Counted from the first letter of the stretch, positions 34,542-44,335 are shown. The stretch is DNA of 64,000 nt from Chitinispirillales bacterium (GCA_031254455.1 JAIRUI010000117.1:18747-82746), one strand, 5' to 3'. The notes: generated by a model not told the origin, from the sequence alone. A program made the numbers and translations.

Positions 34542-36086
34542 ATGAAAATGGAAACGCTTTTAAGTATAATTCCCACAATACTTTTATTTTTTTTTATGTC
34601 GTTTATTTCTATTTATCTTATAAGCGACAGCAAACTCGCCCAGTTTTTTATAGATGTTCCCGATAAAAGAAAAGTCCATAGCATAGCTATTTCCAGAATC
34701 GGCGGATTTTGTATAATAATCGGGTTTTTTTTAACTATAATTACTTTGTTGATTTTTAAAAGTTCTGTTTTTTCATTTTGGCTTAACGAAAGCGTGGGAA
34801 AATCTATAATTTTATCGGCGGCGGTGATATTAATTTTAGGATTTTTTGACGATACGACTATTTTTGAAGTAAGCCCGTATCAAAAAATAGCGGTTCAATT
34901 TATTTTGGCGGCAATAATAGTTTTAGTTTTTGGACTTTATATTTCAAAAGTTACTTTTCTTGGACGAATTTATAACCTCGGATATTTTGGCCCTATTTTA
35001 ACAATAATTTGGATAGCGGGCGTTATGAACGCTTTTAATATCGTTGACGGAATTGACGGCTTATTAGGAAGTTTGACGCTTATTTCTTTAGTTTTTGCAA
35101 CCGGTTTGTTTTTATTTGTGGGAGCGGACCGATACATGATAATAACAATTCCTTTAATTGCCGTAATTTTAGCTTTTTTAAAATATAATTATTCTCCCGC
35201 TACAATTTTTGCCGGAGATTCCGGTTCTTTATTTTTTGGTGCGATAGCGGCTATAATTTCTGTAAAAGTAGGAGTCGTCGCCAGTGAAAAAATAGAAACG
35301 ATTTCCGTTTTTTATATAGTCGCATTACCGGTTATTGAAGTTTTTATATCAATGATAAGAAGATATGCCTACGGTTCAAAAGAAGAAAAATCTACAAAAG
35401 AAAAAATAAAAATGATGATGATGCCGGACAATCGTCATATGCACCATAGGCTTGTAAACAAAGGATATAGTCACGAAAGAACGCTGTTTTTTTTAGGGTC
35501 TATATCAATTTTGTTCGCTTTGTGTTCCGTGATAATAAATATTTCTTCAAATTATATAGTAAAAATTTTGATTATTTCATATTCGATATATGTTTTTGTT
35601 CGTGTACTTGATTATTTAGATTTTGGAAAAAAAGCAATGTTTAAGAATAAAATAAAAAACGTCGGTATAGAAAAATATATCTTTGTTTTTACCGACAATA
35701 ATTGTTTTGATAAATCGTTATATTTAGCGGCTTCAGACAAATATTGTATAGAAAAATTTACGACGATTTACAAAGAAAGTAAGAAAAAAAACATTGAAAG
35801 TTTTATTATTTACAACGATAAGGACGATTTTATTGAACGCGATATTCACAAGATACATGAAATTAGAGAATTATTTAATACGGCGATATTTTTTATATCG
35901 TCCGCCGATAATCTTAAAAAGTATTATAAAATTTTTAAAAGTGAAAAGAAAGTTTATTTAGTTCAAAAACCGATAGACGTTGCGATGTTAATTCACAACA
36001 TTGATAAAATTTCATATTTTGGTAACAATTTAGAAAATGTTTCCTTTAATAATGAATACCAACACGTTCAAAAGGAGATACGGTAG
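34542..36086 (+). CDS. WecA/TagO-like undecaprenyl-phosphate sugar-phosphate transferase with C-terminal extension, 514 aa
   Basis: Polyprenyl-phosphate N-acetylhexosamine-1-phosphate transferase motifs are clear: 'DVPDKRKVHS', 'GFFDD', 'NAFNIVDGIDGL' (catalytic Asp region), 'IFAGDSGSLFFG' and 'MPDNRHMHHRL'. About ten or eleven membrane helices. It should start assembly of a surface polysaccharide on the lipid carrier. Family members are typically ~350 residues; the last ~150 residues here form an additional soluble alpha/beta domain ('KYIFVFTDNN', 'SFIIYNDKDDF') of unknown role. The next gene encodes a receiver-like membrane protein. Confidence 0.88.
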   Translation: MKMETLLSIIPTILLFFFMSFISIYLISDSKLAQFFIDVPDKRKVHSIAISRIGGFCIIIGFFLTIITLLIFKSSVFSFWLNESVGKSIILSAAVILILGFFDDTTIFEVSPYQKIAVQFILAAIIVLVFGLYISKVTFLGRIYNLGYFGPILTIIWIAGVMNAFNIVDGIDGLLGSLTLISLVFATGLFLFVGADRYMIITIPLIAVILAFLKYNYSPATIFAGDSGSLFFGAIAAIISVKVGVVASEKIETISVFYIVALPVIEVFISMIRRYAYGSKEEKSTKEKIKMMMMPDNRHMHHRLVNKGYSHERTLFFLGSISILFALCSVIINISSNYIVKILIISYSIYVFVRVLDYLDFGKKAMFKNKIKNVGIEKYIFVFTDNNCFDKSLYLAASDKYCIEKFTTIYKESKKKNIESFIIYNDKDDFIERDIHKIHEIRELFNTAIFFISSADNLKKYYKIFKSEKKVYLVQKPIDVAMLIHNIDKISYFGNNLENVSFNNEYQHVQKEIR

Positions 36087-36090
36087 TAAA

Positions 36091-36570
36091 ATGCTTCAAA
36101 AAGTAAAAGACAGACAAAAGGTATTAATTTTATCTAAAGAAAAAGAAATAGAGAACGATATTTGTATAATATTAAGTTCACACGGATATTCTATAGATAT
36201 TACCGAAAACGAAATTGAAGCGGAAGAAAAAATAATTTATTATAAACCGTCTATTTTCATCGCAGACATTAATTTACTTCCGGAATATCCGGAAAAAATT
36301 CTTTCCGTTTTTAATAAGGCGCGTAAAATTCCGACGTTTTTAATTATAGAAGACGGAAAATTGAAAGAAAAACAGAATAGATTTTTGGAATATAGCGATG
36401 AAATTTTGCAATTTCCTTTTAATGAGGATAATTTATATCACAAAATAAAAAAAGCCGTCAATTATAACAGGATTGTTCATGATAATGAATATTATGAAGG
36501 TATATTTTTAGTAATTAAGTTATTTTTTCCGCTTTTAGTTTTATTTTTGTTTGTAATTACCTTGCAGTAA
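36091..36570 (+). CDS. Receiver-like domain with C-terminal membrane anchor, 159 aa
   Basis: I choose ATG 36091, 4 nt after the preceding stop, with AGGAG at 36073-36077, rather than the longer overlapping frame from 36037. Residues ~8-115 look like a CheY-type receiver: 'KVLILSKEKEI' first strand, the candidate phospho-acceptor in 'IFIADINLLPE', then 'TFLIIED'. The conserved Lys-Pro near the end is replaced ('LQFPF'), so phosphorylation may be lost. One membrane helix closes the protein ('IFLVIKLFFPLLVLFLFVI'). The end overlaps a convergent gene by 14 bp. Confidence 0.6.
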   Translation: MLQKVKDRQKVLILSKEKEIENDICIILSSHGYSIDITENEIEAEEKIIYYKPSIFIADINLLPEYPEKILSVFNKARKIPTFLIIEDGKLKEKQNRFLEYSDEILQFPFNEDNLYHKIKKAVNYNRIVHDNEYYEGIFLVIKLFFPLLVLFLFVITLQ

Positions 36571-37702
36571 AACTATAATTTTCTATAATATTTTTCAATT
36601 CGTCTATAAATATAAAAATATCGTTTTCAGATAAACTTTCGGATAAACTTACGCGAACGCTTGATTTTGCTCGGTTTATATTGTTTGTAATAGCTTTTAT
36701 AACATAGCTCTCGTTATTTTTTTTTGACGAACAGGCGGAAACGGTTGAAACATAAATTTTTTTTTCGGACAAAGCGCGAAGAATTGTTTCGGATTTTAAA
36801 TTTTTTACGCTGAAATTTATTATAAACGGTGAATTGTTTCTTGGAGAATTTATTTGAATTTCAGGAATATTTTGCAGATTTTCAAACAGAACGTTTTGAA
36901 AACGCGAGACTTTCTCATAATTTTCTTTTTGAGTTTTTATAACGGTTTTTACCGCTTTTGCCAAAGCTACGGCGCCGGCAAGATTTGACGTTCCCGCTCG
37001 AAGTCCGAATTCTTGCGCTCCTCCAAGCAAAAGGGGAGAAAGTGAAACGTTTTTGCGAAAAATCGCCGCGCCGATTCCTTTGACACTTTGGATTTTATGG
37101 CCGGAAAACGAAACCGCGTCAATTTCAGAATCGTCAAGATTTGTGTTTAATTTTCCGACGCTTTGTGAGAAATCGCTGTGAAAAAATATGTTTCGGTTTT
37201 TTTCTTTTACCGCTTTTGCAATTTCAAAAACGTCGTTTATAGAACCGATTTCGTTATTCACATGCATAATTGAAATCAAAATGGTATCGTTTTTAACGGC
37301 GTTTCTTATTTGTTCGACCGAAATCATTCCGTTTTGATTTACCGGCAGAAATTCAACGTAAAAACCTTCTTTTTGAAGATAAAACAAAACTTCGCGAATA
37401 GACGGGTGTTCGATATTTGAGGAAATTATATGTTTTTTTCCGTTTTTATTCAAATTTTCAACGCTTTTTATTATAAAATTATTACTTTCTGTCGCCCCAG
37501 ACGTGAAAATTAAATCGTACCGTTTTTTTGTATCAAAGTTTTGTAAAATATTTTTTCTGGCTTCTTGTAAAACCGCTTCCGTTTTTATTCCTTCGTCGTG
37601 AAGAGAGGCGGGATTCGCCCAAAATTTTGTATTGACTTCCAAAAAAACGTCTAAAACTTCTTTTGAAGGTTTAGACGTAGCCGCAAAATCAAGATAAATC
37701 AT
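36557..37702 (-). CDS. Cysteine desulfurase (NifS/IscS family)
   Basis: 381 residues of PLP-dependent aminotransferase fold class V. It opens 'IYLDFAATSKPSKEV'. The PLP lysine lies in 'SFSGHKIQSVKG', and the active-site cysteine is in 'STVSACSSKK' near the C-terminus. It removes sulfur from cysteine for Fe-S clusters or tRNA thiolation. No scaffold (iscU/nifU) gene is adjacent. Last gene of an operon with map (6 nt upstream) and a nucleotidyltransferase gene. Confidence 0.9.
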   Translation of the reverse strand: MIYLDFAATSKPSKEVLDVFLEVNTKFWANPASLHDEGIKTEAVLQEARKNILQNFDTKKRYDLIFTSGATESNNFIIKSVENLNKNGKKHIISSNIEHPSIREVLFYLQKEGFYVEFLPVNQNGMISVEQIRNAVKNDTILISIMHVNNEIGSINDVFEIAKAVKEKNRNIFFHSDFSQSVGKLNTNLDDSEIDAVSFSGHKIQSVKGIGAAIFRKNVSLSPLLLGGAQEFGLRAGTSNLAGAVALAKAVKTVIKTQKENYEKVSRFQNVLFENLQNIPEIQINSPRNNSPFIINFSVKNLKSETILRALSEKKIYVSTVSACSSKKNNESYVIKAITNNINRAKSSVRVSLSESLSENDIFIFIDELKNIIENYSFTAR

Positions 37703-37708
37703 TTTTGC

Positions 37709-38644
37709 TTAACTTTCTTTCGGAACGTCTATGATTACGTCTTTTTCTTTTTGACTTTCCGTTAGCGTAAGTACGTCTGCGCCGAATTCGGTTATTAAAA
37801 TCGTATGCTCAAACTGCGCCGAAAGCGAACCGTCTTTAGTCCTGACGGTCCATCCGTCTTTTTTGTCGGTCGTTACACGCCAATCGCCGGCATTTATCAT
37901 AGGTTCAATCGTAAAAGTCATTCCAGGTTGTAAAATTATATTTTTGTTTTCAGAATTTTGATGATGCAAAACCGTAATATCCTCGTGAAATTTATTTCCT
38001 ATGCCGTGTCCGGTGTATTCGCGAACTACGGAACAGCCCGCTTTTTTGACGATAGGCTCAATAATATCTCCGACAATCGACAGCGGAAGCCCCGGAGCGA
38101 CGCCGTTTATCGCCGCAATTATCGCTTCACGCGCCGTCAAAACAAGATTTTTTGCGACGGGATCTACTTTTCCGATGAAAAACGTTTCGTTTTGATCGCC
38201 GAACCATCCGTCAACATTTGTTGTTAAATCAATGTTTACAATATCGCCGTCAAGTAAAAATTCTTTATCGTTTGGAATCCCGTGACAGACAATATCGTTT
38301 CGCGAAATACAACAAGATTTGGGAAACTTGTTATAATTGAGCGTTCCCGGAATATGCCCGTGTTCTATGGTGTAATTATGCACTAATCGGTTTATTTCTC
38401 CGGTGGAAATTCCCGCTTTTACGAACGGACGGATATAATCCATCAATTGAGCGTTGAATTTGCCGGCGATTTGCATCTTTTCAATTTGTTGAGGGGTTTT
38501 TATGAAAATTTTTTTATTTGCGGCGCCAAATTTCAGCGTATCTTTGTTTATACAGCAATGTTTAAATTTTTTTCCGCTTCTACACGGACACGGTTCGTTT
38601 CGTCCCGTCATGTTTTTTGTTCCAATCTGCTTTTTTTTAAACAA
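37709..38644 (-). CDS. map: Methionine aminopeptidase type I with N-terminal SEC-C motif
   Basis: The first ~35 residues carry a SEC-C zinc motif ('GRNEPCPCRSGKKFKHCC'), also seen in SecA and some MetAPs, that may bind the ribosome. The catalytic domain holds all five metal ligands: the two Asp in 'NIDLTTNVDGWFGDQNE', His in 'GHGIGNKFHED', Glu in 'FTIEPMI' and Glu in 'SAQFEHTI'. It removes N-terminal methionine from new proteins. 311 residues. Confidence 0.93.
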   Translation of the reverse strand: MFKKKQIGTKNMTGRNEPCPCRSGKKFKHCCINKDTLKFGAANKKIFIKTPQQIEKMQIAGKFNAQLMDYIRPFVKAGISTGEINRLVHNYTIEHGHIPGTLNYNKFPKSCCISRNDIVCHGIPNDKEFLLDGDIVNIDLTTNVDGWFGDQNETFFIGKVDPVAKNLVLTAREAIIAAINGVAPGLPLSIVGDIIEPIVKKAGCSVVREYTGHGIGNKFHEDITVLHHQNSENKNIILQPGMTFTIEPMINAGDWRVTTDKKDGWTVRTKDGSLSAQFEHTILITEFGADVLTLTESQKEKDVIIDVPKES

Positions 38645-38647
38645 AAA

Positions 38648-39010
38648 CTAAATATTTTTTGTGCATGTTTTATTGCCATTATCAACTTCGTTCATATAAT
38701 AAAATTCCTTCTTGTGCGATTTTTTTTCAAGTGTAGGTAAATTTTTTCTTTCTTCAAATTTGCTTTTACTATTCGCTAAGATGTCGTAAGGCGTATTTAT
38801 ACCTTTTGTTTTTCCCAATTTTTTGTGAATTTTTTGAATTGTGTATATTGGATGTTTTTTTGAGTCCCGCAAAACAACCCAGAAATCATAATCACTGTTT
38901 TTATTCGGATTACCGTAAGCGAAGGAGCCAAAAAGATAAATTTTTTCACAATCTTTTACAACATCTAAAATTACGTTTTTTATCAGCAAAATTTCATCAT
39001 TTATCTTCAC
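38648..39010 (-). CDS. MNT-type nucleotidyltransferase domain protein, 120 aa
   Basis: A minimal nucleotidyltransferase: 'LFGSFAYGNPNKNSDYDFWVV' (in part) gives the GS(x)3G...DxD signature; a third acidic residue may be the Asp in 'NTPYDILA'. Such small enzymes are usually half of an HEPN/MNT pair that AMPylates its partner. No HEPN gene is adjacent; the next gene downstream is map, 3 nt away. It may be an orphan or act with a partner elsewhere. Confidence 0.75.
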   Translation of the reverse strand: MKINDEILLIKNVILDVVKDCEKIYLFGSFAYGNPNKNSDYDFWVVLRDSKKHPIYTIQKIHKKLGKTKGINTPYDILANSKSKFEERKNLPTLEKKSHKKEFYYMNEVDNGNKTCTKNI

Positions 39011-39070
39011 AGACTAACCTCTTCCTTGTAACTTTAATCGTTTCCCGTTAATTTTCGGATATTTAATCTG

Positions 39071-41434
39071 TTATTTCATTACGTTGCTGACGGTAGTCGT
39101 AACTAACGCCATGGTTGATACTATGGTCGCCAACACGCTGACAATTAGTTGTGGATTTTTTTCACGCGGCGGCAATCCGTCAACTACAAAAATTTCAGAA
39201 CCGGCGTTTACCGTGTTTCTGGTACGTAATTTTACCTGTCTAACTTCACCGTTTGCACGCATAACGTAAATCACCCCTCTTTTTCCAAGAAGCGTTAATC
39301 CTCCGGCGCGATTTATATAATGTCCGATCGACTTATTTTCTAGGTATTTCGTAGCGGTCGGATTGTTTACGCTTCCGATTATATTTACTGTTTTTGGCAG
39401 TGTCGGAGCAAAAATACTGTCACCGTGTTCGAGAATGATATTTTCATTTTTATTGTTTTTTGTGAACAGAGAGTAGAAATCAATACCGACCCTTCCTATA
39501 CTGTCTTTACTTCTTTTAAAAGTCACCCCTTCCAAATATGCGCTTTCTTTAAACCCGCCCGCTCTTTTTATTAAATTAAAAACGGACTCTTTTTCGTCAA
39601 TTTTAGCATAATATCCCGGGAAACAAAACTCCCCGTCTAAATAAACAATTTCTTGCGGTTTCTTTTTTGCATCCTTACGAATAAAAATGACATCCGCGTG
39701 TTTGAGTTCGTTTGTGCTTAATTTAAAAAAGTCCGCCGAGATATTAATTCGTTCGTAATTAATTTTGTTACCTTTGTTAATGTTTGAACTGACAATTCGC
39801 GAAATTTCAACCGTATCCTGATACGCTTCTTGTGTAAATCCGCCAGCCAAAAGTATAACATCTTGAACGGTCATTCCTTCCCGTAGAAAATATTTACCCG
39901 GATTTTTTACTTCGCCATAAACTTCTATAAATTCTTTTTGCAAAAAATCCCAAATCGAGGATATTTTTACGACATCCCATTTTTGCAGCGGTAAATCATA
40001 TTGAGGTTCTCCGTCCAAAATTTTTTTTATATTTGCCGAAAGCGTTTCTTTTTTCATGTTTTCGTGTGTCCGGAGAATTACGACTCTGTCGCCAAAAAAC
40101 TCTTCAAGCACTCCGCCGGCCCGCTCTACGAGATCGCTGATTTTCATTCCTTCTTCAAAACTCCAAAATCCAGGTCTTTTTATTGCGCCTTCAATCGACA
40201 CGGTGTTGTCTAATTTATCGACAAAATCAATAAAAACGTAATCGCTTTTTTGCGGATAAAGTTTTACAACCTCTTCTTCTTTCAACGTATAACTTTGTCT
40301 TTCTATTCCCGGGTCCGTGCGTTCTACGGTCATGTTTTTTGTGAACGCTTCCGGCAGAAGTCCGCCGCAGAACTTAAACAAATCCGCAAAAGTTTCTCCG
40401 TCTTTGAGCTCGTATTGAGCGGGACGCCTAACCGCACCGTCGATCGCCACCCGTTTATCAACAGGATTTACCAAAATTACATCGAAATCGGCGAGCGGAG
40501 TCGTGTCGGTAATTTTTCCCGTCAAAAAATAGCCGTATAAATCCACACTATCAGTTTTGTCTGCACCGCTTCTGCGAATAACGACATTTCTAAGCGATGC
40601 GTTTTCGGTAGGTCCGCCCGCTTTTGCAATCGCCGAAATTACACCAGCCGTTGACGGAATAAGATAATTGCCCGGAAACTGTACTTCACCGACGACAATT
40701 ATACTTTTTTGACGGAGATTTCCCGTAGTTACATCGACAAAAGTCGTGGCGTTTGCCGCACCGTTTTTTACCCCCGAATAAATCTTTGAGAATTTTTGCA
40801 ACAACGTTTTTTTCACATCTTTTATAGAAAGTCCCGCTACGTTTATCTGCCCTATTCCCGTAGGCGTAATAGTTCCGTTTCTGCCGACAATCAACGATTC
40901 CGTGATTTGTACGTCACCCCAGATTTGTATAATTATTTCGTCGCCAACCCCCAATTTATAGTCAAAATTCACAGGTCCGATATTTGGCGCAACCAATAAC
41001 TCGGTCGCCATATAGAAAAAATCTTCTCCGAAAACTTTCAACGAATCTTTGAATAATTTTCTATTCAATCGTTCGAAATATTTAGTTTCGTTAGCAAAAT
41101 CGTCAAAAAACAACTGTTTTTTTGCCGTATCAAGATTCATTTTTATAGCGGTATCGCCGTATGCCACGCGTAAACTATCTACTAAACGCAACGAATCTGC
41201 GTGCCATCGCATCAAAATACTGTCGTTTCTGATTCTTTCAAGCGTTTCTTCCCTAATTTTTAACAGTTCGTTGCTTGGAAGACTATTAAGCGTCGTGTTT
41301 TGACCTTGAAGATTTATTGTAGAGATTCCCGTTTGTTGCGTCTTGAGCAAAGTTTGAGGCTGTTCGGACAACAGCGACTGTTGTGCAAAAACCGCAAACA
41401 TAGAAACGAAAATTATCGTTATAGTTTTTTTCAA
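39071..41434 (-). CDS. Polysaccharide export outer-membrane protein with multiple SLBB domains, 787 aa
   Basis: Starts at TTG 41434, with GAAGAGG 5 nt upstream. A signal peptide ('KKTITIIFVSMFAVFA') precedes a Wza-type export domain ('YKLGVGDEIIIQIWGDVQI'). About six SLBB repeats follow, each with a '(G)EV..PG.Y.(L)..G' and a closing 'AGG' ('EVQFPGNYLIPSTAGVISAI', 'GAIKRPGFWSFEEGMKISDL', 'GEVKNPGKYFLREGMTVQDV'). A C-terminal hydrophobic segment ends the protein. It should form the outer-membrane channel of a capsule or exopolysaccharide. Transcribed alone on the minus strand. Confidence 0.85.
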   Translation of the reverse strand: MKKTITIIFVSMFAVFAQQSLLSEQPQTLLKTQQTGISTINLQGQNTTLNSLPSNELLKIREETLERIRNDSILMRWHADSLRLVDSLRVAYGDTAIKMNLDTAKKQLFFDDFANETKYFERLNRKLFKDSLKVFGEDFFYMATELLVAPNIGPVNFDYKLGVGDEIIIQIWGDVQITESLIVGRNGTITPTGIGQINVAGLSIKDVKKTLLQKFSKIYSGVKNGAANATTFVDVTTGNLRQKSIIVVGEVQFPGNYLIPSTAGVISAIAKAGGPTENASLRNVVIRRSGADKTDSVDLYGYFLTGKITDTTPLADFDVILVNPVDKRVAIDGAVRRPAQYELKDGETFADLFKFCGGLLPEAFTKNMTVERTDPGIERQSYTLKEEEVVKLYPQKSDYVFIDFVDKLDNTVSIEGAIKRPGFWSFEEGMKISDLVERAGGVLEEFFGDRVVILRTHENMKKETLSANIKKILDGEPQYDLPLQKWDVVKISSIWDFLQKEFIEVYGEVKNPGKYFLREGMTVQDVILLAGGFTQEAYQDTVEISRIVSSNINKGNKINYERINISADFFKLSTNELKHADVIFIRKDAKKKPQEIVYLDGEFCFPGYYAKIDEKESVFNLIKRAGGFKESAYLEGVTFKRSKDSIGRVGIDFYSLFTKNNKNENIILEHGDSIFAPTLPKTVNIIGSVNNPTATKYLENKSIGHYINRAGGLTLLGKRGVIYVMRANGEVRQVKLRTRNTVNAGSEIFVVDGLPPREKNPQLIVSVLATIVSTMALVTTTVSNVMK

Positions 41435-41609
41435 AATAACCTCTTCTTTATATTGATGAACGAATTTATACGGAAAATACTTTTTGGAGCATTGCTTTGT
41501 GTAGAACGATATTATTTTCTTTTCAAAAATGAGTAAAAAACGAAATAAATAAATTTAAGTTTGTCCAAAAGCCGGATTTGTAGATATTTATAAACGGTTT
41601 TCTTTCAAA

Positions 41610-41625
41610 TGTTTCACGTGAAACA
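41610..41625. promoter_or_regulatory. parS site 1 (perfect 16-bp palindrome)
   Basis: TGTTTCACGTGAAACA matches the ParB-binding consensus exactly. It lies 12 bp before the mnmG start, 2 kb from parA-parB. Confidence 0.95.
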
Positions 41626-41637
41626 TAAAAGGGTAAA

Positions 41638-43551
41638 ATGAATTGTGAAATTATAGTTGTCGGCGGCGGGCACGCGGGAGCGGAAGCGTCGATTGCCGCG
41701 GCGAAATGCGGATGCTCGGTTCTACTTATTACAGGCAATACGGATTTTATCGGTGAAATGCCTTGCAATCCGGCAATCGGCGGTGTCGCAAAAGGGAACA
41801 TCGTTCGTGAAATCGACGCTTTGGGTGGAATTATGGCGAAAGCGGCGGACCGAGCGGGTATTCAATTCAGGATGCTCAACAAGAGTAAAGGAGCGGCGGT
41901 TTGGGGTCCTCGGTGCCAAACCGACAGGTTTTTATATCGACAAATTATTCGAGAAGAGATTGAAAAGTTTAAAAATATTATGATTTTACAAGATATGGTT
42001 TCGGATATTGTTACCGATGAAAAATCCGTACGCGGAGTGATTACCGAGCGCGGATTGAAAATAAATTCAAAAGCGGTGATAATTACCGCAGGTACTTTTT
42101 TGAACGGGCTTGCCCATATTGGTTCAAACCAAATTATCTGCGGTAGAAACGGTGAATTGGCTTCAACAAAATTAAGTGAAAATATTCAAAAATTGGGAAT
42201 AAACGCTGGGCGGCTAAAAACAGGAACATCAGCTAGAATCGATAAAAATTCTATAGATTTTTCGGTTTTGCAAATTCAAAAAGGCGATGAAAACCCGCAG
42301 CCGTTTTCTTTTTCCACCGATTTTTCGCTGAACAATTCGGCGGTTTGCGGTGTCGTAAAAACCAATGCGCAAACACATAAAATAATTATGGACAATATCG
42401 ACAAATCGCCGCTTTACGGATTAAAAACGATAGTTGGAGTCGGTCCTCGCTATTGCCCGTCAATTGAAGATAAACTTATGCGTTTCGGTGAGAGAGAAGG
42501 GCATTCGCTGTTTGTTGAACCGGAAGGATTAGGCCGCCGTGAAATGTATCTTAACGGATTCTCGACTTCACTGCCCGCAGACGTGCAAATAAAAATGGTA
42601 CAATCGCTTAAAGGTTTTGAAAATGCGAAAATAATAAAGCCTGCTTATGCGATAGAATACGATTATTTTGAGCCGATACAGTTGAGTTTGTCTTTGGAAT
42701 CCAAAATCGTACCGAATTTGTATTTCGCCGGACAGATAAACGGGACGTCGGGTTATGAAGAGGCTGGGGGACAGGGACTTATTGCGGGACTTAATGCGGC
42801 GCTGAAGATTCTTACAAAAGAACCTTTTATTTTACGAAGAGATGAAGCGTATATCGGCGTTTTGATTGACGATTTGGTTTCAAAAGGGACGCAGGAGCCG
42901 TATAGAATGTTTACGGCGCGAGCGGAATATCGTTTATTGCTTCGACAGGATAATGCCGACGAGCGTCTTATGTCCAAAGCGTTTGAGTTAAAACTTGTTT
43001 CACGTGAAACATTTGAACGTCGGGAAAATGTTTGGAAGAAAAAAGAAAAGTTGAAGCGGGAAATTCATGACACCGTTGTTTGTGCGGATATTTGGAATAA
43101 AAGTTATGAACCGATAAAAGAAAATACCCATGCAGATAATTTATTAAAACGTCCTAACGTTAATATAAAAAACATTGCCTCAAGTTCCGATTTGGATATT
43201 TCGCAATACGATGACGAAGTCTGTTTATCGGCGGAATTTGATATTTTTTATGAGGGTTTCATCGTTAGACAGAAAGAAATGGTTGAAAAAACAATACGTT
43301 ATGAAGACGCAAAAATTCCTAACTCGCTTGATTATAACAAGATAATAGGGCTTTCTGCAGAGTCTAAAGAAAAACTGAAAAGAATAAAACCGCAAACAAT
43401 CGGACAAATTTTAAGAATTTCCGGCGTAAGTCCCGCAGACGCTTCCGTCGTTTTAGTATATTTGTCTCAAGAAAACGAAAAGGTTTTTCGTGAAACGTCA
43501 ATTGACGAAAAAGCGGAAGGAGATTTGCGGCAAAAACATGAAAATTATTAG
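41638..43551 (+). CDS. mnmG: tRNA uridine 5-carboxymethylaminomethyl modification enzyme, large subunit
   Basis: 637 residues. FAD site 'VVGGGHAGAEAS' at the N-terminus, GidA signatures 'GPRYCPSIEDK' and 'GTSGYEEAGGQGL', and a C-terminal helical domain. With MnmE it modifies U34 of certain tRNAs. It is the classic origin-region neighbour of parA-parB, as here. A parS site precedes it and another lies inside it at 42996. Its last 14 bp overlap the chosen parA start. Confidence 0.95.
   Translation: MNCEIIVVGGGHAGAEASIAAAKCGCSVLLITGNTDFIGEMPCNPAIGGVAKGNIVREIDALGGIMAKAADRAGIQFRMLNKSKGAAVWGPRCQTDRFLYRQIIREEIEKFKNIMILQDMVSDIVTDEKSVRGVITERGLKINSKAVIITAGTFLNGLAHIGSNQIICGRNGELASTKLSENIQKLGINAGRLKTGTSARIDKNSIDFSVLQIQKGDENPQPFSFSTDFSLNNSAVCGVVKTNAQTHKIIMDNIDKSPLYGLKTIVGVGPRYCPSIEDKLMRFGEREGHSLFVEPEGLGRREMYLNGFSTSLPADVQIKMVQSLKGFENAKIIKPAYAIEYDYFEPIQLSLSLESKIVPNLYFAGQINGTSGYEEAGGQGLIAGLNAALKILTKEPFILRRDEAYIGVLIDDLVSKGTQEPYRMFTARAEYRLLLRQDNADERLMSKAFELKLVSRETFERRENVWKKKEKLKREIHDTVVCADIWNKSYEPIKENTHADNLLKRPNVNIKNIASSSDLDISQYDDEVCLSAEFDIFYEGFIVRQKEMVEKTIRYEDAKIPNSLDYNKIIGLSAESKEKLKRIKPQTIGQILRISGVSPADASVVLVYLSQENEKVFRETSIDEKAEGDLRQKHENY
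42996..43011. promoter_or_regulatory. parS site 2 (perfect 16-bp palindrome) inside mnmG
   Basis: A second exact TGTTTCACGTGAAACA, 1386 bp after the first, inside coding sequence (encoding part of 'VSRETFE'). Two exact copies beside parAB strongly support a functional chromosome-partitioning locus. Confidence 0.95.
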
Positions 43552-44335
43552 CGTGTTAAATCAGAAGGGCGGCGTAGGAAAAACAACGACAGCGGTGAAT
43601 TTGGCGTCGTGTCTTGCGGCGTCGGAAATAAAAACGCTTCTTATTGACATGGACGCTCAAGGAAACGCAACAAGCGGAATCGGCGTAGAAAAAGACAGTA
43701 TAGATATTTCTGTTTATGACGTCCTTTCTGCAAAAGAAAACGACAGTTTAACAATTGTTGACGCAATAATTCCGTCTAAACATTTTGAACATCTTGATAT
43801 AATTCCGTCAAGCCCCGATTTGGCGGGAGTTGATTTAGAATGGGCGAATAAAATATCTCGTGAAAGAATTCTTTCTTCTCATATTGAAAAATTAAAAGAA
43901 CTCACTTTAGACAAGCAATATGATTTTGTAATCATTGATTCGCCGCCGGCGCTTAGCACCGTAGTAATAAATATACTTACCGCCTCAAATTCGGTGTTGA
44001 TTCCGATACAGTGTGAATATTACGCCCTTGAAGGACTTACGGAACTTTTAAACACCATTAGAATGGTGCAAAAAAGTTTAAATAAAAACTTGGAAATAGA
44101 AGGCGTTTTACTTACTATGTATGATAGTCGTTTAAATTTATCCAGACAGGTGGCCGACGAAGTAAAAAGTTTTCTTACCGATAAAGTTTTTGAGATCGAG
44201 ATTCCAAGAAACGTGAAGCTTTCGGAAGCGCCGTCTTATGGAAAACCAATAATTAAATACGACGTTGATTCGACAGGCTCTAAGGCGTATATAGATTTGG
44301 CAAGAAAAATTATTGACAGCGGCGGTTTAAAATGA
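43538..44335 (+). CDS. parA: Chromosome partitioning ATPase ParA/Soj
   Basis: I choose ATG 43538, giving 'MKIISVLNQKGGVGKTTTAV' as in other Soj proteins; a longer frame from 43490 would overlap mnmG more. The deviant Walker A 'KGGVGKTTT', 'LLIDMDAQGNATSGIG' and 'FVIIDSPPALS' are diagnostic. It binds DNA as an ATP dimer and moves ParB-parS complexes. 265 residues. The stop overlaps parB by 4 nt. Confidence 0.93.
   Translation: MKIISVLNQKGGVGKTTTAVNLASCLAASEIKTLLIDMDAQGNATSGIGVEKDSIDISVYDVLSAKENDSLTIVDAIIPSKHFEHLDIIPSSPDLAGVDLEWANKISRERILSSHIEKLKELTLDKQYDFVIIDSPPALSTVVINILTASNSVLIPIQCEYYALEGLTELLNTIRMVQKSLNKNLEIEGVLLTMYDSRLNLSRQVADEVKSFLTDKVFEIEIPRNVKLSEAPSYGKPIIKYDVDSTGSKAYIDLARKIIDSGGLK

Noticed and set aside
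38447..38740. 97-residue ORF antisense to the map/NTase junction
   Set aside because: It overlaps two clearly recognised genes on the other strand and has no recognisable features.
41435..41637. Search for an origin or RNA gene in the gap before mnmG
   Set aside because: Besides parS site 1 I saw no DnaA-box cluster, AT-rich 13-mers or tRNA-like fold.
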